DNA from: Cornus controversa
Taxonomy: Eukaryota > Streptophyta > Magnoliopsida > Cornales > Cornaceae
Direction: 5' to 3'
DNA: 64,000 bases
Assembly: GCA_026545225.1 (NCBI GenBank)
Contig: CM048845.1
Location: 51,002,033-51,066,032 of the forward strand
Below the pieces are notes generated by a model. It worked only from the letters and a program-made list of their open reading frames with translations, searched no databases and was not told the DNA's origin. Below, piece after piece: positions 54,880-64,000 of the stretch; the stretch's first letter is position 1; every line of letters begins with the position of its first letter. Position numbers and translations under genes: made by a program.

Positions 54880-56623
54880 AAAAAGGCAATTAGGGTACTA
54901 AAAATATAAAAATCAAAGATGGTATAATATAAGACCACTTTTATAATTTTACTTTACAAAAAGATGAAAGTGAAGTGACAGAGAATATTGGTGGAGTGCC
55001 AATATCACCCTTATAGAATATAAAGTTTGACTTGATACCTGGAAGTCTCCGAACTAATTCCATGACGTGCTCGTCGAAATGTTGAGTAAATTTCAAAGAA
55101 AACCGCTGAAAGAACAAACGAACAACATCTAAAGATCTGATCAAAGTTGATATTACATTTTTTGGACAACTGAGTAAAACAATAAAAGATTCGACAAAAT
55201 TACTGTACATATATAGACATTGATTGAAGACTATAAAACCGATATATATAGAATAAATTATGGGAACAAAATTTGGATAGAAGTGAGAGAATCAAATCTT
55301 GACCACACTTGAATCTGTCTAGTACCTAATGTGTTTGGAGAAAGTTAGTAATGGAGAGAGAATCTTTGCAAATGACAAACAGTGAAAAAAATTATGTATG
55401 CGTGAGTAGAAAAATGGAGCACTTCCAACACCAACACCAATACTGAATTATTGAACTTACTCTTTCTTGGCGAGTTTAAGCGAAATAATCTCCGCTAACG
55501 ATTTTAATGCGAAAGGAAGGCCATCGCACCTGTCAATAATATCCTGCTTCATTCTTGAAATCATTTGGCGATGATCTGAGGTTAAAAATTTCTTCCTTCC
55601 AACTGAATCCATAAATATGGACCAGAGTGTCTCTTCATCGAAAGTAGGCTCAAGTCTCAGCAAATTTTGCTCACCCACCATGCTTATGACTACGTCTTCA
55701 CTACCGGTGAGAATGACAGCACCCCCACAACCCTTTGGCAAGCTATCAGAAAGATTACGGAAGCATATAGGGTGGTCCGAACCCAAATCAAAGTACCACT
55801 CACTCACATGCCATACATTGTCCAATACGATCAAATACTTCTTACCAGACAGTCGATCGTGCAATTCTCTGAGCTGCAGGATAGATCATCATCATCATCA
55901 TCATCATTGACTGCTTGTGCGTTATTATCATTGTAATGGTAACGCAATATTTTCAACAAGCGTCTCACAATTTCTGAGGGATACATTATTTTTTCAGATA
56001 GCGTGACCCAAATAATGGGTGAGAACAGTTGCGGAGCTTTATAATTGACAAACAAGTAGGCGAGAGTAGTTTTACCTACACCCCTCATTCTGACGATTCC
56101 CACCCTCTTAATATGATCAGAAGGATTAGGTTGTTGGAGGAGAGAAGATTTGATCTTCAGCAACTGCTCATCCAACCCATAACTCTGGAATGCAAATTTC
56201 CTATAATCCCATGAAGGATTCCACACAGAACAAACTGTGACACAGCCTGTCACTAAACAACCTTCAGCTTCTGAATCAATATCCTGCATGTTTTTCAACT
56301 TTCTTCTGATTTGAACTAGTTTCCAACCAGTTTTACAAAAAAACCACAGCTTTTTCACTGAAAGTCGATCCAAGTGACTTTTCTTGTTCTGCGCTTTGCG
56401 CTCGCGCTCCTTCTATGCTAATGCAAACTTAAGTGTATACAGCCAGTTCCTCATCGCAATAGGCGTGGATGGACTGATGCTCTTCTCTTCTTACACCTTT
56501 TCGATCTCCCAAAAATGGAGGAGCAGGGGAAGTTCAACCCCGAATTCCTCCTGTGCTTCTTTGAATTCAAGCATGAATTTTTCATTCAGATTCTATATAA
56601 TCCGCTGCCAACCCTGCTGCTAT
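54880..56623 (-). pseudogene. NLR-HMA family copy G: near full length, last HMA exon lost
   Basis: Exon 1 (about 55457-56623) carries KMVGIV-like P-loop text (IVRMRGVGKTTLAYLFVNYK), an Asp run, KKYLIVLDNVWHVSEW (Walker B), LSDSLPKGCGGAVILTGSED and RCDGLPFALKSL. HMA exon 1 is 55039-55105 (RFSLKFTQHFDEHVMELVRR, LPG). Damage: the start codon is ATA instead of ATG at about 56623; a small deletion and other changes lie in the N-terminal domain; a 1-bp deletion lies near 55877 before the Asp run; the micro-exon has a TAG and a changed donor. The final exon is replaced by a copia fragment. It is related most closely to copy C. Confidence 0.85.
55039..55105 (-). other. HMA exon (first half) of copy G
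   Basis: 67 nt between acceptor TTTCAG and donor GTATCAAG, the same length and phase as in B and C. It encodes RFSLKFTQHFDEHVMELVRR then LPG. It also lacks CxxC. Confidence 0.75.
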
Positions 56624-56650
56624 TTCAACTAATTTAACCAATATTCTCTT

Positions 56651-56651
56651 T

Positions 56652-56703
<52 letters not shown>

Positions 56704-56704
56704 A
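56651..56704. repeat. (CT)n microsatellite in the leader of copy G
   Basis: About 25 CT units, longer than the roughly 8-10 in the same place in C and F. Confidence 0.9.
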
Positions 56705-57420
56705 ACCTCATATAACTCGATCGGATTGATAAATTGTATTCTTACCAGACCATACAGAACACTAGTCGTTGCAGTAAGGTTAAGGTCTTTCCGCGTCTGG
56801 CCTTATCAGTCGAAAGCTAATTTATGGGTCATGTTTATTGCTGAGTAATGTTATTACGAGCCTCTCACGTCCCTTGTCACAAGCTCTTTCTAAAATAAAT
56901 ATTTTTAAATACAAAAAAAATATTATCTGGTAATTAATACTAAAATCATTTCAAAAAAAAAATCACCTTAAAATTTCATAAATTGAACTTATATTTACTA
57001 TTTGATGATATATTTTATTTTTACATTTTTTTGTGTTTAAAATTTTTTATTTTGATATAGAGTTTATGATAAGAGCAATAAGAGCCCCTCATTATTGCAT
57101 TTCTCTTTATCATTTTCCTGTGTGTATATATATTCAGAATTTGTTTGTGGTCACGACTTAATCATATATAAATAAGAGAGGGTCTCCCGTGTCCTCCTTC
57201 CATTGGGATCAAATATATATCTATATATATATATATATATTATAAAGAGTTCTTTTTCTTTTTTTTTAGTTTTAGTACTATTTTTTTTAATTAAAAAAAT
57301 AGAGATGTGCTGATACACAAAATTTCCAACTAAATGAAATTAATGCTCATATTCAATTGCAAGTCAACAATCTGGTAAGGAATTCACTTTGGCCACCTTG
57401 TGGGCTTTTTCCCTTCATTT
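56705..57420. promoter_or_regulatory. Upstream region of copy G, shared with A and D
   Basis: Conserved GTCGTTGCAGTAAGGT block, one copy of the 140-bp unit, and (AT)n runs. No gene. Confidence 0.5.
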
Positions 57421-58917
57421 ATACTGCTTTTTAACAACTCATGCAGATTTCTCTCCGTGAATCAAGATATTACATTATCATATGAATTTTGAGTTTGAAA
57501 TATATTTGACTGCTCGGTTAGTGGGTAAGTTGAATGGGTCAATAATAACACGTGTTCTGCCACTCCGACATCTTATGCTGACATAGAACCATGCCTTGTG
57601 TACACTGACTTTTCATATGTCTTCTCTTCATTGGTGGGTTTTTTCTTTTATACTTTGTCCCAAAGTCTTTCCGTCGTCTTCCGTGCACACGGAAGTTGGA
57701 GAGAATTTCTTTGCAGTTATATATTTTGGTGGTTGGATTGGTGCCATTTCTTGAGTGTCATGCCAGTACAATGCATTGGTTCCCAATCGTCACCTCTGTT
57801 GGCATTAAACATCACGCCAAAGAACTAGAGTACCACTTTCCCAAATTTGACTTCTTAGTGAATCAGAGGCATCAAAGAGGGATTGCTGTCATCCAATTTG
57901 TATCTTAAGCTTCCTTGCTTCTTCTGTGTGTTGAATCTTGCTGGTTTATCTTCTAACCTCCAAAATCAGTCCGGCAATCATTTCTTCTCCACTTTTATTC
58001 TTCAGTGTTTTGATTAGTTCATTATAAGTAGTCGTGGAATAATTGAAATAGTTGATAGGTTCGAGGATGTTGAAGATGTTGAAAATGTTGAGGATGCTCT
58101 ATTAAGGGCAAACCAGAGTAATCTAACCCTGAGGATCTGACCATTCTGATCATATTAGGGTTTTAGTTAATTTATAAGCTTTGGAGTGAATGTAGGATTC
58201 CTTCTAATGTTTCGCCGGAGTCGTATATATCCTTCAGTTTGTAATTTTTGTTCTGGGGAAAAGATAGGTGATGGTGAAATGGTTTCCTCAGCAAAGCATT
58301 TTTCTACATTCCAATTTCTCATTCATCCATTCTACCATCTTGTTCTTTTCATATGCGTCTGGCTCCTCTGCAAGTCAACCCTAATTTCTTTAAGGTAGTT
58401 TCGAGTTTTTTGGCTTTAAATTGAACAAAATTGCTTGAGTTAGAATTCAACAATTTGTAAGTTTGCTACAAGGTAGGTAGGATCAAGTTTGAGCCACATC
58501 GCTATCATTGCTTTCCCAGAAGTAGGTCTCTATGTTCTAGACACCCTTCCTCGGACAAGGGTTGGAAAGAGTAGTTGGTTGTTGTAGAAGGAGAATGGAT
58601 GGTTCCTTTCTCAGAGAAATACCCGATCCCCAAAAAATTCACTTCTGTAGGTATACCCCAATTTGATCCCTTTTTCGCTCCTCATTGTAATTGTTTGGTA
58701 TGTGAGATTATGCTCTTTCTCATGTTTACTCTTACCTTGGGGTAGTTAAGGACTCTTTTCCTCATTCTAAAGTTGACGCTCGGCTTCAAACCCTTCAGCA
58801 GCAAGTGTGGAGTAACCGCCCAATTTCAAAGGTTCTTCTTAGTCCGAGAAATCTTAAGCTCATCGCAAAAAGTGCCTCCGAAGTGGTGAAGATGAGCATG
58901 CCTTCAACCACCCATCG
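57421..58917 (+). pseudogene. Second long copy of the PF04195-like decayed coding block
   Basis: Collinear with 24495-25985, including the segment that reads FPRSRSL-like text near 58520 and KGWKE near 58560. It is cut at about 58917 by the Athila-like element. It has several breaks. Confidence 0.45.
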
Positions 58918-58929
58918 TAAATTATATTG

Positions 58930-60327
58930 CAAGCTTAATTTTGCCCTTTTTATCAAAATATAATTTAACCACTCGCAAGAGCACGAATCTTTGCAGATAA
59001 GGTTCTATATAGAGGGTATCGATCCCACGAGGACTAGTCGTTAATTGTCATAGAGAAAGATTAATTCTACTTTAATTCAAACAAAACAGATTTTTGGTTT
59101 TGTGTTTAGAAACTATTGCATAAAGGAAATGACAATAAAATTAAAGAGTAAAGTTGGGAGAGAGAACTAGGGTTGGTTTCCACCCCTAGCCATTCACATG
59201 TTCATAAGTGTAGCAAGCAAGGGATTCATTAATTAAATGCCTAACAATGACATTAGGCTTGTGACCTCAATGACATATCAAAAGATCAATGTGTGTGCTA
59301 ACCTATCATAATCCATCTTCAACAAGCATAGCTCTTCAACCTAACTAACTACCTACTTACTCTACTCTCTAAGTGAACACTACATGCATCCAAACTACCT
59401 TGTCTTGGCATGGTCTATACAAACTAGCATCACACATTCATTTAAACACCATTATCTAGCCATCATTTGCACTTCTTGTGGAATATGCAAATGTTGTGCA
59501 TTCAAGTGACAAAACCTACTCTAAGACAAGAATAAATTCCAAATCAAATGAATATATAAAAGAAATGTATTTGTGTACATAATCACTAGGCTAAATAATC
59601 AACATTTAATTACAAGTCCCAAGAGCTACAAAGATGAACAAGTTTACATGGCTAGGGGTTGAAACCAACACCCTAGTAGAAGAGTTAGTTGCTCATGGTT
59701 GCCTTGCACCCTTCCATTGATGAAGAGAATGAAGCTTCTTGGTCTGGTTCAGCCCTTCCTCTTCCTCTCCCGAAGGTCTCTCTCTTCTTCTTCCGATTTG
59801 TATGTGTTGAGAGATCTATGAGATATGTGGCTTTTGGTGCTTTTTGTATGCTTTTTGGCTCCTTTGGGCCCACCATATATATATATATATCATTATATAT
59901 ATCTCTTGTATCAAGAAGGCCCCCAAAAGTCTTGTTCAAGTCAGACAATCCCCTTAAGTCGTGCAAAAAGGGGGATTTTGTTGCAAGTGGGAGAGCAGGT
60001 GAGCAAGTGGCCAAGTGGGCTCTGCAGCATTTCGATTGATCGAAATTGCATTTCGATTGATCGAGATTTCGATCAATCGAAATGAGATTTCGATCAATCG
60101 AAATTTCGATTGATCGAAATCCACATCTCGATTGATCGAAATGCCTTGGCAACAGTTTCTGATTTCATCTCTTGACTGTAGAAAGCTTCCAACTTTGCTC
60201 CATTTACTCCAATACCTGCAATACATCAAAAACACAAAAATACCGTAAACATATCTCGGTAAACGCAAAAACGGAACTAACATATGCAATAAAGAGGGTT
60301 CAAATGCATAGAATTGAACACTTATCA
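58930..60327 (-). repeat. 3' LTR of the minus-strand Athila-like element
   Basis: Homologous along its length to 21768-23172. It carries the TCGATTGATCGA palindrome array (60027-60143) in the equivalent place but with different spacing. Confidence 0.78.
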
Positions 60328-60775
60328 CACCCCCAAACTTACATATTGCTAGTCCCTTAGCAATACAATATTACAAAAATGAAATCAACTATCTTATACA
60401 AAAGTTTAATCATGCTCAGTCATCAACTAGATAAAGGGCGCTCATCCATTCATTTCACAATTGGCAAATGCAACAAGTATTACAGAACTATGCGGCCATT
60501 AGCAAAAATGGACTTTCACAAGCTATAAATGAACGACAGTCCCCACATGCTGGCCAGCCCGAACAACTATAACAATTCCAACCCCAAAATCCTCTTTGAA
60601 AAGTGAACATGCATTCTAACGTGCGGCTTTTGTCATATTTGGAGAAGAAAACGAACAAATCTGTTTTTAAGAGAAAAACTCATTGAAAATGCTCAACCCG
60701 GCTGTTTCATTATCACAAAACATTCATGATTGCTCATGTGCGGATGACCGTGCAATGCTTAGCTCTTTTTGCTTT

Positions 60776-60880
60776 CTTGTAAGCCCATGTAGCGGCATTG
60801 GGCCAATGACTCCCAAACCAATTGGTTTTAGGGCATTAGGCGAAGAAGCACCCCTCGGACTTAATAACCGAGCTTACAAG
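60776..60880 (-). other. Conserved 105-nt block (third element)
   Basis: Bounded by CTTGTAAGC / GCTTACAAG, like 21216-21320. Confidence 0.55.
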
Positions 60881-61018
60881 GCGATGAGCGTAAGCAAGCC
60901 ATCCGCTTATTACTGCTCAACCTTACACACTTTTACACGAATATTTCCTGCTTTGAGGCATAGAAATCCGGTTTATTTAGTGAGAAGGCTTATTGCATAT
61001 TTTTCTCTTTTTATTTCT

Positions 61019-61061
<43 letters not shown>

Positions 61062-61454
61062 CAACCGGAAGAACTTATTCTTTAAGATGTTCAGATAAAA
61101 ACAGAAATTTTCAAAAATTCTCCCTCAGACTTATACCCCACAATTTAAACTGCATGTGTGCGAATTTGTGCGGTTAAGGACAAATTTAGGGCAAGAATTG
61201 TACGTGCTCGAGTTTGGACAAAAATGTAGACCGCTCTAGCCTACTATAAAGCTTGCAAAAGTGCGGGTATTTACAATGTTAAAGTTCTTAACTACCTGCT
61301 GCATTTACCTCGGACATTTATTCGAATGATCTTCCTTTACAAAGCAAGACATCATAGCAAGCATGCAAAAATATCACAGAAAAAAACTGCTCTACAATGA
61401 CACTCAATATAATGACTGAACATTGCATGCATATGCAAGTGGTATAGCATACCG

Positions 61455-61492
61455 CACCCCCAAACTTATATGCAACATTGTCCTCAATGCTT
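61455..61492 (-). other. Conserved hairpin plus polypurine-like tract (third element)
   Basis: Minus strand: GCATTG-AGGA-CAATGT followed by AAGTTTGGGGGTGCGG. Confidence 0.55.
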
Positions 61493-62161
61493 GGACAAGA
61501 AGAGCAAGGAAAGAAGTTACCGGGATGGCAGAATGCGAGAAAAATGGAAGTCCACAGCAGCGGTCATCCTGTAAATAAGAAAAATCTGCACAGAATACCA
61601 ACTGGATACCACGAGCATTACGAGGAACAAAAAGTAGATAAATAGAACATAATGAAATACTTATGCACAAACAGACAATGCCAATATCACTGTAAATCTA
61701 ATGGTCTGAACTGGTGTTTCCCGATTGTCTAAGAGGTCTATGCGACAAGATATTGACTATCCAGGCGCGCTAACGTATAGCACGCAAAGGGGCTGCCTTT
61801 CTTTATTACCGCCATACTGTGTTGAAGCAATCTCAACAGTATTGGGAATTAAAACCAGGCGGTAATAAACGGAAATCATCAACTGAATCGCATATAACAA
61901 GTAGACAAGTGGTACTACATACATAGTCAAAGTCTAGAGAACAGATAAATTGACGGAAAGCAAAAAGAAAAGGCAGTAAAGATAACACATGTCATAAAAG
62001 CAAATATAAAGGTATTCCATAAAGATGAAAATGCGTTTCAGTACAAAGGGTACATGTAGGCGGAATACGCAAAAAAGAAACTAAACATGGCCAACATGGC
62101 CTATCAAAAATAAAGAAAGTAAAATACAGAAAGTAAAGTATAAAAGGTGAATAAAGTGCAG

Positions 62162-63400
62162 CTACTCGAGGGCGGGTGGTGGTGGTGGTGGCTCGGTGGG
62201 AGCAGAAGTGGAGGTGGAGGCTCGACCTGCGAACAAGAACTGCAGATCCTGCCGGAAGGCTCGGAACTCATCTAAGATCGCTCTCTGGCCCTGCACCAGA
62301 GAAGAAATGTCCGTCCGAATACCCGCCAGCTGACTCTGCGTCACCTGGACGTGCTCGTCAAAACCCTGCTGGAGCCGCTCTACGTCAGCCGCCAGGCAGG
62401 AATAGCCTGTCGCTAAGATATCATGCCGCTCTGCAGCGACATCCATCTCCTCGTCCTCCATCTCAGCCCCTGCTGGCTCTCCCTCATCCATCTCCACCGG
62501 GGCATCCATATCTACATCGTCTGGTGGATCACCCTGATGGTGCTGTCGCTCTAAGTGTCGCCTCACCCGATCCCACTGAGTAGATGTGAAGCGGGTGGGC
62601 GGTGCCAACTGAACGTCAGTCCGACTGACTGGTATACTGGCACTGCTGAGAAAAGCGGCGATCAGGAATGGAAAGGGAAGATGCCAACTCGCTGCTCTCT
62701 TCTTCCTCTTGTCGACAAGGCCATCCCAAACTTTGTGCATCTGCCCCCAGATAAGCGATGGGACAGAAAACCAAGTGCCCGTATGGAAAGCATAGAGGCA
62801 ACGGAGGAGGTCGCCCCTGCGCTCTGCCACGTGCTGCAGCGGACACGCGTTCTTGAGGAGAACGGTGTCCAGGAACCAATATCTGCTCGGGCACATCGAT
62901 TTGGACGTGCAGTTGCGACGGGGTGTGGTAAACTCCCCGCCACACATGTCCATCACCATCGAGAAGAGCGTAGTGTCGGCTGGGAGCGCGGCTCTATAAA
63001 GTGGCTGACCGTCCGGGCCAACCATATCCGTCGGCTGCTGGTGAGGAATGCCGAGCATATGAGCAATCCGGCTCGGCGTAATCGTGATCGTGACAGTGGC
63101 CACGGTAGTCTCGAGTGTATCTGGCGCTGTGCAGGAGTAGGTCATATGCTCGTAAAAGACCTGCACTAGGTGCTCATGTGCCACGTCTGTGGGAGGCACA
63201 CATAGCCGATCGAGGCGACGCCTCCTGAGCTCGGCAACCGTCCACTCGGTGTCGGGACGCCTCTCAAACTCGGCTAAGTCGAAAACCTGCTCCGGGTGGA
63301 ACTTCCGAGACCGGAAGGCTCGCCCGGGCACGTCACGAACAGCACCGGCGGCGTTCTTCACTCTTGCCATGGCCGCGGAACAGTCTGCACTGGATTCCAA
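62162..63400 (-). CDS. 412-residue plant mobile-element protein of unknown function (PF20167-like)
   Basis: An uninterrupted GC-rich frame in the sense direction of the Athila-like element. Landmarks: VAHEHLVQVFYEHMTYSC, TITPSRIAHMLGI, LRCLYAFHTGTWFSVPSLIW and SWHLPFPFLIAAFL. This is the same order as VRYFYGNM, DKIANMLGI, ILYHIVRGDSINLPATI and ALPFPQIVMVIL in the Sirevirus-borne protein at 30363-31580. An acidic linker follows, then a coiled coil (residues about 330-395: LAADVERLQQGFDEHVQVTQ, ISSLVQGQRAILDEFRAFRQ) and a Pro-rich tail. The start may be the second Met (MARVKNAAG). Its much higher GC than the surroundings is notable. Function unknown; a gag-like or RNA-binding role is possible. 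Confidence 0.7.
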   Translation of the reverse strand: MESSADCSAAMARVKNAAGAVRDVPGRAFRSRKFHPEQVFDLAEFERRPDTEWTVAELRRRRLDRLCVPPTDVAHEHLVQVFYEHMTYSCTAPDTLETTVATVTITITPSRIAHMLGIPHQQPTDMVGPDGQPLYRAALPADTTLFSMVMDMCGGEFTTPRRNCTSKSMCPSRYWFLDTVLLKNACPLQHVAERRGDLLRCLYAFHTGTWFSVPSLIWGQMHKVWDGLVDKRKKRAASWHLPFPFLIAAFLSSASIPVSRTDVQLAPPTRFTSTQWDRVRRHLERQHHQGDPPDDVDMDAPVEMDEGEPAGAEMEDEEMDVAAERHDILATGYSCLAADVERLQQGFDEHVQVTQSQLAGIRTDISSLVQGQRAILDEFRAFRQDLQFLFAGRASTSTSAPTEPPPPPPALE

Positions 63401-64000
63401 AAGGTACGTAAATAAAAGATGAATAAGAAGAAAGTTAAACTACTACTAGACTAAAAGAATAAAATAAAAATAAAAAAATAAAAATGAAGTCCTAGTCCAA
63501 GGTACTGACAAAAATGCAAAAAGTTGCACTCGAAGAGGCAATGTGAACGGGCGCAACCGAAACGAAGGTGCCACGGTTATACACCGAACACTAAGCGTTT
63601 GAAATGAAGAAAATGCCAAATCCCACTCCTGCTTGAATTCCTACCCCCCCCCCCCCCGAAACCCACAAAAACTGGATTCGGACATCGCACTCGCAACCAT
63701 CCACCCCAACATGATCTAACTATGTTTATTCCGCTGTAAAACTATCAAAAATGGCGAGAGACTAAACAAAAAGTAGCCATGCATCACTTACCTCGTGAGG
63801 AAGAAGATGAACGGCTCAACCGAAGAAAACTCCACGCGCAGCCGCGAAGAGAAGATCGCGCAGATGCTTGCGGCGGATCGGACTGCGTCGGATGGCGGCG
63901 GATGATCGGGAATGGAAGATCGAGTGCTCGGGAGTGCTTGGATAGGGCTTGGATCGCACAGAGGGAGAGAAGAAGTCGGATGGTCTTTTAAAATGGGAGG
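63401..64000. other. Leader of the Athila-like element
   Basis: GC-richer than the window average, with a run of 14 C. No coding region, primer-binding site or LTR end could be recognised, so the element continues beyond the window. Confidence 0.55.

Larger units (their letters stand above)
58918..64000 (-). mobile_element. Athila/Tat-like non-autonomous element, minus strand, running off the window
   Basis: The 3' LTR occupies about 58930-60327 (TGATAAGTGTTC start read on the minus strand). The polypurine tract lies at about 60328-60341, with a long noncoding region to 62161, a 412-residue frame (62162-63400) and a leader to at least 64000. The 5' LTR was not reached. It is the same family as 19538-23194. 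A 37-base poly-T (61021-61057) and a run of 14 C (63643-63656) lie inside. Confidence 0.82.

Noticed and set aside
62176-63169. Plus-strand frames of 135 and 204 residues
   Set aside because: Antisense shadows in GC-rich sequence opposite the 412-residue frame.

Overview
The window is nuclear DNA of a flowering plant, most likely a eudicot. It is AT-rich and dense in plant LTR retrotransposons (Sirevirus/copia, chromovirus/gypsy, Athila/Tat-like and a TRIM). Spliced, GT-AG intron-bearing remains of a plant NLR immune-receptor family run through it. I cannot name the species. No intact host gene, tRNA, rRNA or CRISPR array is visible.

The host content is one gene family present seven times (A-G), all decayed: A 2.6-3.2 kb (-), B 9.7-12.1 kb (-), C 13.8-16.8 kb (-), D 23.4-23.6 kb (-), E 28.2-28.7 plus 36.4-36.6 kb (+), F 36.6-37.2 kb (-) and G 55.0-56.6 kb (-). 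Copy C is the most complete. It reads as a coiled-coil-like N-terminus, a short NB-ARC from P-loop to GLPL, a 28-nt micro-exon, and then a heavy-metal-associated (HMA) domain split over two exons, with no LRR. All four exons join in compatible phases; the total is 1379 bp, one base short of 460 codons, because of a single 1-bp deletion. This NB-ARC-HMA fusion is the main biological finding: an NLR with an integrated, metal-ligand-free HMA domain.

The copies arose by tandem duplication (8.7-12.06 kb against 12.66-16.2 kb, carrying a PIF/Harbinger transposon along), by inverted duplication (E/F, tail to tail at 36.57 kb) and by larger segmental duplication (15-26 kb against 36.6-58.9 kb). Upstream of A, D and G lies a divergent, decayed coding block resembling the plant 'putative gypsy type transposon' domain, so the ancestral unit was NLR-HMA / about 1.2 kb / that block.

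The remainder is nested mobile elements. A Sirevirus-type non-autonomous element (28675-36361) sits inside the P-loop codons of copy E. A 3.1-kb solo LTR (37498-40585) and a very young non-autonomous Athila-like element (40846-46605, LTRs differing at about 3 sites) sit in the spacer after F; the paralogous spacer near 17.1-17.35 kb preserves both empty sites. A TRIM (17575-18111) sits in the other spacer copy. A broken chromovirus spans 47.7-53.8 kb. Two Athila-like partners lie at 19.5-23.2 kb (+) and 58.9 kb to the window end (-). Several elements share unusual non-coding modules: a hairpin plus polypurine tract, a structured block of about 105 nt, palindrome arrays inside LTRs, and an snRNA-type promoter arrangement in the TRIM. 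These are detailed in the findings.
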